A stretch of DNA of 64,000 bases from SAR86 cluster bacterium (GTDB lineage Bacteria; Pseudomonadota; Gammaproteobacteria; Pseudomonadales; Pseudohongiellaceae), in assembly GCA_002402175.1 (NCBI GenBank), contig NVVJ01000008.1, forward strand, positions 29,200 to 93,199. The letters are read 5' to 3'. Numbering within the stretch: position 1 is the first letter of the stretch; the number at the start of each line of letters is the position of its first letter. The position numbers and the translations under genes are program-made. This document shows, one piece after another, positions 35,891 to 45,362 of this stretch. The notes beneath the pieces were generated by a model. It made no database searches. It saw only the letters and a program-made list of their open reading frames with translations, and was not told the DNA's origin.

Positions 35891-35918
35891 CTCGTATTAC
35901 TATAAAAACCAATACGAG
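35891..35918. promoter_or_regulatory. Inverted repeat immediately upstream of the serine hydrolase gene
   Basis: CTCGTATT (35891-35898) and AATACGAG (35911-35918), perfect 8-base arms with a 12-base spacer, ending ten bases before the ATG. It may be an operator or, in RNA, a stem that masks the purine-rich GAGAT sequence before the start. Confidence 0.45.
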
Positions 35919-35928
35919 ATACTTAATT

Positions 35929-37203
35929 ATGTCAAAAGTAATTCTCCGCCTAACAAGCGCCCTCCTGCTCTGCCTTATTTACTCCAATGCACTTTTAGCA
36001 GCGGATTTTAGTAACACCCGACCAGAAAGAGTGGGCATGTCCAGTGAACGCTTACAGCGTCTGGATACTGTCTTAAAATCCTATGTCGAAAACGACCAGT
36101 TAGCCGGCCAGGTGGTTCTGGTTTTACGCAATGGCAAGATAGCCTACTCGGCTGTGAACGGCATGCAGGATATTGAGGCCGGCATTCCCATGCAGGACGA
36201 CACCATATTTCGTATCGCCTCACAAACCAAAGCAATTGTTAGCACTGGCATTATGATTCTTCATGAGCGAGGTGATCTAGATATTAGTCATCCATTGTCT
36301 CGATATATTCCTCAGTGGAAAGATATGCAGGTTGCCGTTGCCAACGAAAGTGGTGGCTATGATCTTGAACCTGCACGACGTGCAATCACATTACGCAATT
36401 TACTAACCCATACCGGAGGCATGAGTTACGGCAGTGGCCCCGCTTCAGAAGAATGGGCAGCAGCCGGTTTTCAAGGTTGGTATTTTGCCGATAGAGACGA
36501 GCCGGTTGGAGAAACCATAGCGCGCATGGCTTCTCTGCCTCTGGACGCTCATCCAGGCGAGGAATGGATTTATGGTTACAACATCGACATTCTCGGCGCT
36601 GTAATCGAAGTTGCCAGTGGCATGGATTTAAATGCATTTCTGCAAAAAGAAATTCTCGGGCCGTTAGGAATGAAGGATACACATTTCTACCTACCTGAAT
36701 CAAAGCATGAGCGGCTAGCTACCGTCTATCGGCCCAAGGCTGGCGGCGGCATTGAAGCCAGACCAGAAACCAACGGTATGTCTAGTCAGGGTTTGTATGC
36801 AAGTGGCCCGCAAGTGAGTTTTTCCGGCGGCGCTGGCTTATTATCGACAGCTAATGACTATGCCAGATTTTTGCAAATGACACTTAACGGGGGCGAGTTT
36901 AATGGCACCCGTATTCTTTCTCGTAAAACTATTGAGCTAATGACTACTGACCATCTGGGTGATATTCCATTTCGAGATGGTCAAGGCTTTGGCCTGGGCT
37001 TTTTTGTAGTGACTGATTTAGGGGCACGTGGCACCGTAGGTTCGGTTGGTGAATACGGCTGGGGCGGCGCTTACCATTCAACCTATTGGGTTGATCCCAT
37101 GGAAGACTTGGTTGTGGTTTACCTGACCCAGCTTATCCCAGCCAACGGACTTGATGACTACGCAAAACTTCGAAGTGGAATCTATCAAGCGATCATTGAC
37201 TAG
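35929..37203 (+). CDS. Serine hydrolase, class C beta-lactamase family
   Basis: Exported penicillin-binding-protein-like esterase or beta-lactamase relative of 424 residues, signal peptide ending LLAADF. The catalytic S-x-x-K is Ser98-Lys101 (ASQTKA), and the Tyr motif is in IYGYNIDILG (about 215). The third motif region reads GWGGAYHST. These proteins are usually esterases or peptidases in environmental bacteria rather than resistance determinants. It is followed after four bases by the 2OG-oxygenase gene, so the two are probably translationally coupled. Confidence 0.9.
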   Translation: MSKVILRLTSALLLCLIYSNALLAADFSNTRPERVGMSSERLQRLDTVLKSYVENDQLAGQVVLVLRNGKIAYSAVNGMQDIEAGIPMQDDTIFRIASQTKAIVSTGIMILHERGDLDISHPLSRYIPQWKDMQVAVANESGGYDLEPARRAITLRNLLTHTGGMSYGSGPASEEWAAAGFQGWYFADRDEPVGETIARMASLPLDAHPGEEWIYGYNIDILGAVIEVASGMDLNAFLQKEILGPLGMKDTHFYLPESKHERLATVYRPKAGGGIEARPETNGMSSQGLYASGPQVSFSGGAGLLSTANDYARFLQMTLNGGEFNGTRILSRKTIELMTTDHLGDIPFRDGQGFGLGFFVVTDLGARGTVGSVGEYGWGGAYHSTYWVDPMEDLVVVYLTQLIPANGLDDYAKLRSGIYQAIID

Positions 37204-37207
37204 CGCC

Positions 37208-37876
37208 ATGAATAATCCACCTAGCAGTCCACCTAACAATCAAAAGAAAGAAGGCTTGCGCGTACTTTTCCCGACTCTTATTTATGAGGCCTGGTATCAG
37301 AATTATCAAGCTAAAAAAGAGAGTTTGGTGTCCTTCAATCACAAGCTACGCGATGAAGACACTGAGGGACAACGTATCTCGGCCGCACAATACCCGAATG
37401 GATACACGTCCTATTACTCGCGCACTGATCTTTACAAGCTTCCTGAGCTTGCCGAACTGGTGGCCTTTCTTTATAAGTGTGCGGACAACTTTGCTCACCA
37501 GCATCACTGGGATACTCAGAATTTTGAGCCCGTAATTAACGCCCTGTTCACCAATATAAATTCCAAATTCAGCGGTCATGCTGAGCACCTGCATCCTTAT
37601 TCACACATCAGCGGTGTGTTCTATGTTAAATCTGAAGTTGGCAGTCCGGCCATCAGCTTTAAAGACCCAAGAATGGGTCGCTGGATGATGCCACCGGCAG
37701 CGGATGGTAATAGAGCCGAAAACACTTTCCATGCAAACATACTACCCGACGAAGGTAAGCTGTTGATGTTTCCTTCCTGGCTAGAACACGGCGTCCCACC
37801 GAATCAATTAGATTCAGAGCGGATAAGCATGTCTTTTAATTTTGAGATGCAACCAAAACCGAAATCGGAATCATAA
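37208..37876 (+). CDS. Putative 2-oxoglutarate/Fe(II) oxygenase (TIGR02466-like)
   Basis: Cytoplasmic protein of about 222 residues from the ATG at 37208, four bases after the preceding stop; a start at 37151 would overlap that gene and adds no conserved residues. HAEHLHPYSHISGVFYV, then FPSWLEHGVPPN and ERISMSFNF form the His.../His.../Arg series of double-stranded beta-helix dioxygenases of this putative family. Substrate unknown; relatives hydroxylate amino-acid side chains or small molecules. A bidirectional terminator follows. Confidence 0.8.
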   Translation: MNNPPSSPPNNQKKEGLRVLFPTLIYEAWYQNYQAKKESLVSFNHKLRDEDTEGQRISAAQYPNGYTSYYSRTDLYKLPELAELVAFLYKCADNFAHQHHWDTQNFEPVINALFTNINSKFSGHAEHLHPYSHISGVFYVKSEVGSPAISFKDPRMGRWMMPPAADGNRAENTFHANILPDEGKLLMFPSWLEHGVPPNQLDSERISMSFNFEMQPKPKSES

Positions 37877-37879
37877 AAA

Positions 37880-37909
37880 AAACGGCGATGATTTCTCATC
37901 GCCGTTTCT
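37880..37909. terminator. Bidirectional terminator between oxygenase and TonB receptor genes
   Basis: Stem AAACGGCGATGA / TCATCGCCGTTT with a tetraloop-sized loop. T residues follow on the plus strand and, from the A-run, on the minus strand, so it can serve both convergent genes. Confidence 0.85.
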
Positions 37910-37932
37910 TATTCACCAATATTACTCAGTGA

Positions 37933-40900
37933 TTAGAAGCTCCATAGAGCCCGTGCATACAGGCGACGACCACGTGGGTCAAACACTGTTGCATCGTAGT
38001 TCAAAGAACCGGTTTCACGGTAAGGTATGTCCTCGTCGAACATGTCGAGAATACCTACTGTGAATACAGTGTTACCTAGGTTGTTATTGCTCCAATCGTG
38101 AGCGTAGCGGTACTGGATATCCCAGGTGCTGTAGCTGTCGATTTTCTTCCTAAGTAGAGATCTCACTAGATCATTGCCTGTGGAAAACTCAAAGTCATAG
38201 GCAAGATCCTGGTAAGAACCAATATGGCGATTAATCACTGTTACACCATGAGAGTCACGCTGCCAGGAAAAGGTAAGGTGACCTTTGTTGTCTGGCAATG
38301 AACGCACATGCAGAAGATTACCCGAGGTACCCGCTGCATCAAACTTACCGGTATCCAGCAAGCCTAATTCCAGTCCAGGTACGCCGATCAGCTTGTACTG
38401 ACGTACATGAGTGTAGTCAAGACTAGCTCGCAGTCTGCCCCAATCAGTATCCCAGCTATAGCCAACCTTCACGTCGATGCCGTCTGCCTCAATCTCACCG
38501 GCGTTAATTGCCGCCAGAGTCAGAGTGATCAGATTGGCACTTTCACTACGAAATGATCGACTGATGCCTACACCTTCTGTTACGTCTGTATAGAGAGTCG
38601 GATTAACTACACAATTCAATCGCTCATCAGAATCGGCACCAAACTGTGAAGCCAATGCATTAGGGTCGCAAGCCACATCTAGTACTGCTGAATCTGAGGC
38701 TATTGAATCATTTAGAATGTAGTTATTGCTGTCACCAACAACAGTCAGGAATCTATCGATCTCTGGCTGTACCGCTCTGATACCAGGCTCTGGCAACACA
38801 CGGTCTGATACCTCAAAACGCCAGGCATCTGCTTGAACACTTAAACCTTCAAGTGCGCCACCTGGAGTCCAGATAAAGCCAAGACTGTAGGTGTCGGCGT
38901 ACTCGTTGCCAACATTGGGAGCTGGGCCACCCAGGGTAAAAGTAGTTTCCACTTCGCCATTTTCAGCAATTGGTGGAAGCAAGCCTGCTCTAACCGCCTG
39001 ATTAGAAAGCGGATCTGCGAAAGTTACGCTACCTGCTTCCAGGCCTTCCTCAACGATGCCGATATTTGGAGCACGGAATGACTGTGACCATGAACCCCTA
39101 ACGAGCAGTTCTTCTATTGGTCGCCAGCTCATGGCGATTTTTGGTGACAACTCGCTACCAATTACGCCTCCATAGTCTTCATATCGAAGTGCAATCTGCG
39201 TTTCTACATTTTCGATAAACGGTAAAGACAGCTCTACGAACACCGCCTTAGTACTACGCTCATGATTAAAATTGAAGATACAGTTCGAGCACTCATAGTT
39301 GTTCGAAATGTAGTGTCTTCTGTCAGGCACACCGTTTGCATCATAAGTGAGTATGCGATTAGGCAAACCTGGATCATTCAAGCCAGGAGCTCGAGAATCG
39401 GCTGTTCTTTTACGGTATTGAGCACCGAAGGCAACAGCCGCCGCGCCACCACGTAAATCCATGAACTCGCCACCAACTACTGCATCGAACACAGCCAGCT
39501 GGTTACGCTTGTCAGCGCGCAGCACAGTTTCGTTCATCCAAGATAGAAGCTCAGGTGAATTCGCCAGAGCAGGATCTCCATTAAGTGAAGTTAGGAATGG
39601 GTTGAAAAATTCACAACCTCCCTGACCCTGATTGTTACTGGTAAGTGCAAGAGACATACTTTCGCGGGTAGTTAAAACATAACCCGGGAAGAAAGTTTGT
39701 GTATACCCGTCGCCGAAGAAGTCCCAGGCTTGAGGTACCGCACCACCAAAAGGACCTGGCTGATGTTGCCAATCGAAATCGGTCACACCGTTAGGAGTAC
39801 AATTTGGCCCACCTAAACCGTTTACCGCCAACTCTGTGTTTTGACGATTAAAGGTTTGATAAGTTTGCTCGTTACTGGAAGAACTCCAGGAAAAACTAAC
39901 ATCGTAGTTCCAGTCGCGATCGATGTAGGTGAAATCACCACGCAAACCGGTCTGCACTATAGTTGAGGTAGACTTATTCGTGTTAGATCGTTCACCTGTT
40001 CTAGGAACACCATCGCGCGGGTTCGTTAGAAAAGCAATATTGATACCACCGTTAGCCAAGGAAACCGGTGCGTTTGGAATGTCTAGCTCAGTTGGACGCG
40101 TTAGTCCGATAGCAGGAGCAAACCACCCTAGTTCAGCGGTCTGGCCAATGGCATTGCCACCAAAGGCTGGATTACGCGTGTAGGCACCTGGTTGTGCTAA
40201 CACTACAGTCGGTCCACGAGTTGAGCTGGAACCCCCTGTATTATTGATACCACCACCTTCGAGAGTAATTTCATTCTCCATATAGTTCACGAACGAATAA
40301 AACTCCGCCGCTTCACTGAAGGTATGATCGAACGCTGCCGCAAAACTGGTGCGCTTGGTATCTCGAGAGAGAAAATTAAATCGCTGCACGTCTTCACGAC
40401 AGGCGCCACTGCGTTCGCCACGTTCCTCACGTAGTCTACCGAGCTGCATAGGTACACCTTCGGCGGTAAGAGTAGTTAAACACAGAGGGTCACTATAAAG
40501 GATATCGTTATCACCACCCTCGGCTACGTTCTGATCAATAATGCTCTGTGCGATATAGGCCGGATTAACATTGGCTCCAAAAGCAGTAGGGTTAATGGCA
40601 CTGCCAAAAGAGGATGTAGTACCTAGAAACTCAGAGTTTTCGTCGATGAAGTTACCGTCAGAAACATTAACCGCATCTCGCTCAAAGCGTTCAGCAGAAA
40701 CAACGAAATGTGTATCTCCATCGTCGCTGGCCCAACCCCAGATTCCACTAAGGGTTGTGTCATAGGCGCTGCCTGCTGCCTCAACACCCTGAACATCAGC
40801 GTAAAGTTCTATACCTTCGAAATCGGTACGCATGATAATGTTAACCACACCCGCTACCGCGTCAGCACCATAAAGAGCTGAACCACCGTCAGTGAGTATT

Positions 40901-41346
40901 TCAAGGCGTTCGGTCATAACAACCGGAATGGCGTTAATATCGACGAATTCGCCGCCGCTGCCGGTTATACCTGCATAGGGAGATACGCGCTTGCCATTGA
41001 TTAGTGTGAGTGTGGAGTTCTCACCCAGGTTTCGCAAATTAATCTGCGCCGTACCTTCGTTTTGTCCAGACAGGTTCTCGTCAGAGCCTGAGTTGGTAGA
41101 AGATCCTGAGTTTACCTCAAGGTTCTTAATTACGTCCCATATTATTGCTGCCCCCTGGGCCTCAATACTGGCACGATCGACCAGTTGTACTGGCGACGGT
41201 GCATCTAGTGCCGAGCCACGGATAAACGAACCCGTAACGACGATCTCCTCGATACCATCATCTTGTGCGACAACTGGCATAGCCAACCCCGCAACAAAAA
41301 TACCCAGCGCTAGTGCTTTGGGTTTACTTGGAAAATTTTTGCGCAT
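37933..41346 (-). CDS. TonB-dependent outer-membrane receptor, large
   Basis: Outer-membrane active transporter of 1137 residues. The signal peptide ends PVVAQD, followed by a TonB box (EEIVVTGS), a plug domain (LRNLGENSTLTLINGKR, DGGSALYGADAVAGVVNI) and a long beta-barrel ending in the aromatic residue of ALWSF, as the barrel-assembly machinery requires. The barrel is longer than the usual 700-900 residues, as in receptors for peptides, oligosaccharides or other bulky organics. Substrate is unknown, but it lies beside exported hydrolases and may import their products. No TonB, ExbB or ExbD gene is nearby. GAGG precedes the ATG. Confidence 0.95.
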   Translation of the reverse strand: MRKNFPSKPKALALGIFVAGLAMPVVAQDDGIEEIVVTGSFIRGSALDAPSPVQLVDRASIEAQGAAIIWDVIKNLEVNSGSSTNSGSDENLSGQNEGTAQINLRNLGENSTLTLINGKRVSPYAGITGSGGEFVDINAIPVVMTERLEILTDGGSALYGADAVAGVVNIIMRTDFEGIELYADVQGVEAAGSAYDTTLSGIWGWASDDGDTHFVVSAERFERDAVNVSDGNFIDENSEFLGTTSSFGSAINPTAFGANVNPAYIAQSIIDQNVAEGGDNDILYSDPLCLTTLTAEGVPMQLGRLREERGERSGACREDVQRFNFLSRDTKRTSFAAAFDHTFSEAAEFYSFVNYMENEITLEGGGINNTGGSSSTRGPTVVLAQPGAYTRNPAFGGNAIGQTAELGWFAPAIGLTRPTELDIPNAPVSLANGGINIAFLTNPRDGVPRTGERSNTNKSTSTIVQTGLRGDFTYIDRDWNYDVSFSWSSSSNEQTYQTFNRQNTELAVNGLGGPNCTPNGVTDFDWQHQPGPFGGAVPQAWDFFGDGYTQTFFPGYVLTTRESMSLALTSNNQGQGGCEFFNPFLTSLNGDPALANSPELLSWMNETVLRADKRNQLAVFDAVVGGEFMDLRGGAAAVAFGAQYRKRTADSRAPGLNDPGLPNRILTYDANGVPDRRHYISNNYECSNCIFNFNHERSTKAVFVELSLPFIENVETQIALRYEDYGGVIGSELSPKIAMSWRPIEELLVRGSWSQSFRAPNIGIVEEGLEAGSVTFADPLSNQAVRAGLLPPIAENGEVETTFTLGGPAPNVGNEYADTYSLGFIWTPGGALEGLSVQADAWRFEVSDRVLPEPGIRAVQPEIDRFLTVVGDSNNYILNDSIASDSAVLDVACDPNALASQFGADSDERLNCVVNPTLYTDVTEGVGISRSFRSESANLITLTLAAINAGEIEADGIDVKVGYSWDTDWGRLRASLDYTHVRQYKLIGVPGLELGLLDTGKFDAAGTSGNLLHVRSLPDNKGHLTFSWQRDSHGVTVINRHIGSYQDLAYDFEFSTGNDLVRSLLRKKIDSYSTWDIQYRYAHDWSNNNLGNTVFTVGILDMFDEDIPYRETGSLNYDATVFDPRGRRLYARALWSF

Positions 41347-41578
41347 TTACCTCATCCCCTTTTATTTTATTTTGTAGATCGAACACTTCAATATACCCAA
41401 GTTTTCTGAATATTTAAAGAAAACCCGCTACCTTATTGAACGTATATTGCAGTAATTTATTTCGCAATACACCGCTTCTAATAGTTTATATGTAGTATTA
41501 GAATAAAGTGTTACCATACTTCTCATATTTTTAACTAATTGGTTTTTATCACTAGCCAACACACATAATAAATAAACA

Positions 41579-42580
41579 ATGAATAATAAAATTAAATTGT
41601 CTGTCCTCGATCAATCACCGATTCGCTCTGGCAGCAACCCATACGCAGCACTACAAGAAACCATCAAATTGGCACAGTTAACTGACGAGCTTGGTTATTA
41701 CCGTTATTGGGTAGCCGAACATCACGCATCTGATGCACTGGCGGGTTGTTCTCCAGAAGTTTTATTAGGGAGATTAGGCGCAGAAACAACGCAGATTAGA
41801 ATCGGCTCAGGCGGCGTGATGCTGCCACATTACAGTCCGTATAAAGTGGCTGAAAACTTTAAACTTTTGCAAACACTGTATCCCGGCAGAGTCGATTTAG
41901 GTGTAGGTAGAGCGCCAGGTACTGATCCCTTTACGGCGGCTGCCATACGCTACGGCTCTAGAGTTGGCCCCGAGCATTTCCCTAATATGGTGGCAGACCT
42001 GCAAGCCCTGCTAAATGATACCGATCCTTCAACCAAGGGCATGGAACAGGCCAGAGCCTTCCCCAAAGTTGAAATCCCCCCTCAGCTGTGGATGCTCGGA
42101 TCGAGTGAGGATAGCGCCATGCTAGCCGGACTTTCTGGCCTGCCTTACAACTTCGCTTATTTTATAAACCCAAATATTCAGCCTGGTATTTTTGACTTAT
42201 ACAGAGATCATTTTAAACCCGGTCCTAATTTAAAATCCCCACAAGGTTCGTTGGCTATTTTTAGCATTACCGCCGAAACTGAAGATGAAGCGCTCAACCT
42301 ATCCCGCAGCCGCGACCTTTGGTACACCCGATTACTACGTGGAAATCCCGGCCCATTCCCTTCAGTGAAGGAAGCCATTGAATACCCTTATTCCGATGGG
42401 GAATTACAGATCATCGAAGAAAACCGAGACAAAAGAGCTGTAGGTACGCCCGAGCAAGTTAAGGAAAAGCTACTGATGCTTGCTGAGAAATTTCAGGTCG
42501 ACGAACTAATGCTGGTGACCATAACTCACGACGTTGCAGCCAGGCGGCGTTCTTACGAACTGCTAGCACAAATTTGGTAG
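41579..42580 (+). CDS. LLM-class flavin-dependent oxidoreductase
   Basis: Luciferase-like FMN or F420-type monooxygenase of 333 residues. The opening LSVLDQSPIRSG and RYWVAEHH, then GSGGVMLPHYSP and YPGRVDLGVGRAPGTD, are the blocks of the MsnO8/YhbW branch of luciferase-like enzymes; the HDVAARRRSYELLA end also fits. Substrate unknown. No SD is visible before the ATG, and the upstream 230 bases are AT-rich and hold the divergent promoters of this gene and the TonB receptor. Confidence 0.92.
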   Translation: MNNKIKLSVLDQSPIRSGSNPYAALQETIKLAQLTDELGYYRYWVAEHHASDALAGCSPEVLLGRLGAETTQIRIGSGGVMLPHYSPYKVAENFKLLQTLYPGRVDLGVGRAPGTDPFTAAAIRYGSRVGPEHFPNMVADLQALLNDTDPSTKGMEQARAFPKVEIPPQLWMLGSSEDSAMLAGLSGLPYNFAYFINPNIQPGIFDLYRDHFKPGPNLKSPQGSLAIFSITAETEDEALNLSRSRDLWYTRLLRGNPGPFPSVKEAIEYPYSDGELQIIEENRDKRAVGTPEQVKEKLLMLAEKFQVDELMLVTITHDVAARRRSYELLAQIW

Positions 42581-42738
42581 CCCAACGGCTCTCCAACAGA
42601 TAAGCCAAGCGACGATTACCTATTTCGTAGCTGGTTTATAGTTGGACTCACATCAATCAAGTCATTATTCTTAGCGATAACATCATTAAGAAATTAACTA
42701 GAAATTTGCTAAAAACTAACTAAAAGAAAGGCGCAATT

Positions 42739-43539
42739 ATGAAGTTGTTATCCAGTTTATTATTTCTGTTATTACTTTCGAGCTCTGCCAGCGCACAATT
42801 AGCGACACCTAATCCAGCAGGACTCACCTATGGACATGTGCATCTAAATGTTTCAGATATCGAATTGCACAAACAAATATGGGTAGATCATTTTAACGGT
42901 GTAGTGGTTGAGAAAGGACCTCTTACTGCTATTCGTCTACCTAATATGCTGGTGGCATTAACCGCACGCGAGCCAACTACAGGCATGCGCTCTACAGTAC
43001 TAGACCATTTTGGTTTTAAAGTTCGCAACATGGATGCATTTCTCGACAAGTGGCGCAGCGCAGGGCTCGAAGTTGTCCGTGTATTTATCGGAGCAGAGAG
43101 CCAGACCAATGCCTACATTATGTTGCCCGATGGTGTTTACGTAGAGATGCAAGAAGACCAGGGACTCTCGCAGGAGATCATGGGCTACCACATTCATTTC
43201 AATCTTGCGGAATATGAAGAACTTCTCGACTGGTACACCGATATTTTTTCACTGGAAATTAAACCAAGGGGCTCGATTAAAACTACAACCAATGCTCCGG
43301 GTATGAACATAAGTTTCGGGAATTCTACGACTCCAAGAATAGCCACCCGTGGAGCAGCACTGGACCACATAGGTTTTGAATTTGATGATCTGGAAGCCTT
43401 CTGCAAAGAATTGGAAGCCAAGGGAATTGTTTTCGATGTCCCGTTTCGCGACATTCCTTCAATCGGATTAAAAATTGCTTTTATAACTGATCCGGCAGGC
43501 ACTTATATTGAGCTTACCGAAGGGTATGATGAGTTTTAA
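42739..43539 (+). CDS. Secreted VOC (glyoxalase/dioxygenase) family protein
   Basis: Exported protein of 266 residues with a signal peptide ending SASAQL. It has two vicinal-oxygen-chelate halves: YGHVHLNVSDIELH at the start of the first and GYHIHFNLAEYEELLDWYTDIF at the start of the second, with paired His and Glu residues (YVEMQE, YIELTEG) as metal ligands. Substrate unknown; export is less usual for this fold. AAAGG lies upstream of the ATG. It follows the luciferase-like gene by about 160 bases. Confidence 0.88.
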   Translation: MKLLSSLLFLLLLSSSASAQLATPNPAGLTYGHVHLNVSDIELHKQIWVDHFNGVVVEKGPLTAIRLPNMLVALTAREPTTGMRSTVLDHFGFKVRNMDAFLDKWRSAGLEVVRVFIGAESQTNAYIMLPDGVYVEMQEDQGLSQEIMGYHIHFNLAEYEELLDWYTDIFSLEIKPRGSIKTTTNAPGMNISFGNSTTPRIATRGAALDHIGFEFDDLEAFCKELEAKGIVFDVPFRDIPSIGLKIAFITDPAGTYIELTEGYDEF

Positions 43540-43594
43540 CAAAAAAGAGATGTAGTAAGAGCTGACGCGTGGCTGGAAAAACTATGATTTTTAA

Positions 43595-44137
43595 CTATGG
43601 TTTTTTATTAGGTAATTTTTCCAACCATGCCTCGATTGGAAGTTCCAGGCCACGTCTGGCCAGTTCCACACCAACCCAGTAACCAATATAGGCTACCAGC
43701 AACCAGACTATAATGGAGTCAGCCGGCCAATAGCTAAACCACACAAAGGCAGTGATTACATTGCCCAGCTGGTTTAAAAGAACCGAAACAATCAGAGAGA
43801 TTACGCCTTCGGCAAACAATGACGAGAGGCCAGGAAAGTTAAAGACAAAACTAAATAGATCTGAGATTTCGACAATGGCAAATGTCCAAAGCCCAGCCAG
43901 GCCGTAAAACCCACTACCGAACCACATCCATTTATCATAAACATAGTTAGCATTTTGCGAGTCTTTCTTCTCGAAAGATTTCTTCATTTTCTTAACACGC
44001 GCTGATATAGCCTTTCGATCAGCTTTGCGATCAATTTCTCCTGAACTGTACAACCAGGAAAAAATAAACCAGCTTAGGACAACCATAGGTAGTCCCAACT
44101 TTATTAGCGCCTCAAATAGATCAAATATTCCCATCAT
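43595..44137 (-). CDS. Membrane protein of unknown function
   Basis: Protein of 180 residues with about four hydrophobic segments (near 7-28, 75-95, 103-125, 135-155) and a charged cytoplasmic stretch with DRKADRKAISARVKKMKKS between the first two. I recognise no family. It is the last of a run of four small minus-strand genes. Confidence 0.65.
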   Translation of the reverse strand: MMGIFDLFEALIKLGLPMVVLSWFIFSWLYSSGEIDRKADRKAISARVKKMKKSFEKKDSQNANYVYDKWMWFGSGFYGLAGLWTFAIVEISDLFSFVFNFPGLSSLFAEGVISLIVSVLLNQLGNVITAFVWFSYWPADSIIVWLLVAYIGYWVGVELARRGLELPIEAWLEKLPNKKP

Positions 44138-44179
44138 CTAATACCGAATTACCCAAATACTCTTTCAGTCTATAGGTAT

Positions 44180-44446
44180 CTACTCCTTTTTTTCTAAATA
44201 TTTCCGGGTCAACAAAAAACACAGCGTAAGACCCGTGTAAATTAATCCATTTAGAAATAACCCGAGCATAAGAAACAGTGAATCTACCGTGGTTTTCCCC
44301 GCGAGATGCAAAAGAGAAACACCGGGAATCAAAACTGGTTCCAAGTATTCAACAAACGAAATCCCAAGGCCCAAAGGTGCAAGCGCCATAAACACAGAGC
44401 CAACAATAAAGCCGGTTATCGCAGATTTAAACACCAGCTTTAACAT
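44180..44446 (-). CDS. Small membrane protein of unknown function
   Basis: Protein of 88 residues from the ATG at 44446, preferred over an in-frame TTG at 44470 because GGAGAG lies six to seven bases upstream. Two hydrophobic segments (about 4-30 and 50-78) and a basic C-terminus. No family recognised. Confidence 0.6.
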   Translation of the reverse strand: MLKLVFKSAITGFIVGSVFMALAPLGLGISFVEYLEPVLIPGVSLLHLAGKTTVDSLFLMLGLFLNGLIYTGLTLCFLLTRKYLEKKE

Positions 44447-44470
44447 GTCTTCGCTCTCCAACAAAATCAA

Positions 44471-44874
44471 TTAGTTTTCTAAACGCAAATAAATCGAAAC
44501 ATTGCTATAGTTGGTTTCATCCGGACGAGCACCAGACATAGTATGTTTACAGTAACGAGTTCTCGCTGAGCCGACATTACAGTAACACCATTCTTTCTAG
44601 CATCTGACTCCAGCAAGGTGTTGCTTTTTAATGTCAGACGCAGCTCATCAGCTACAGGAACATCTTTTAACTCGTGGAAGTTACCATCGCATATTTCAGA
44701 ATACGACATGTTATGTGATTCCCCTTTTGAGTCCATCCATTCCATATTAAAAATTAACGTTTCCCCATTTTTAATAATTTCATAGGTACCCGAAGACGGC
44801 GGTGTGCCAAATTCATAGAGCGCTTCTTCGGGAGATAACTTCCATTTGCCCAGAAAATTTTCAATATTGTGCAT
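44471..44874 (-). pseudogene. Small soluble protein with a probable 3' frameshift
   Basis: The frame opened at 44874 reads well to about residue 106 (IENFLGKWKLSPEEALYEFG, GTYEIIKNGETLIFNMEW, VTVMSAQREL) and then turns into an unlikely hydrophobic tail ending at 44479. In the neighbouring frame the DNA reads CKHTMSGARPDETNYSNV and SIYLRLEN, ending with TAA at 44471-44473, which continues the lipocalin-like strand pattern much better. So one base appears to be missing, or two added, near 44555-44570. Read as intact the product would be about 133 residues. Either a recent mutation or a sequencing error; no slippery heptamer is seen. Confidence 0.65.
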
Positions 44875-44921
44875 TTATTTTAACCTGACCGCTTAGTATG
44901 CGAGGGTCTGTTAATTTTTGG

Positions 44922-45242
44922 CTAAACGCCCTTAGACCATATAGCCGGGGATTTAAAGGAATAGATATAAAGTTCTTTTAATGCCGGCAATAAAGCAACC
45001 GCCCCCACAAGAAGCATGCCCGCAGGAAGGAACACTGCGGTAAACCCGAGGTATGCAGAAAACGCGATCATTACCGTACAACTAAACGAAAAAGCCATGA
45101 ACACGCCTTTCCAAATCCATTGTTTTCCAAATGCAACTTCACGAAATTTTGCTACAAGTACAAAAACCAAAATAGTGGCAACGATGGCACCACTGTATGT
45201 TGATGATGCCCCGCCAGCCTCAGAAAGAATCTTGCGCAGCAT
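44922..45242 (-). CDS. Small membrane protein of unknown function
   Basis: Protein of 106 residues with three hydrophobic segments (about 15-33, 47-65, 68-88) and no recognisable motif. It stands first in the small minus-strand group. No strong SD. Probably real from its clean hydrophobic pattern. Confidence 0.55.
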   Translation of the reverse strand: MLRKILSEAGGASSTYSGAIVATILVFVLVAKFREVAFGKQWIWKGVFMAFSFSCTVMIAFSAYLGFTAVFLPAGMLLVGAVALLPALKELYIYSFKSPAIWSKGV

Positions 45243-45362
45243 TTGGCCGTATCCAAGATACCAATATACATAGAACGTATAGCTGCCAATACCATTTCAC
45301 TGAGATTCTCCCAAGATCATCTTAACCAGTATTTTTCTAGTTATGGCTTATCAGTCGTTTTA

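Noticed and set aside
43560..43610. A/T-rich near-palindrome between convergent VOC and membrane-protein genes as a terminator
   Set aside because: The arms do not pair without mismatches in the centre; support is too weak.
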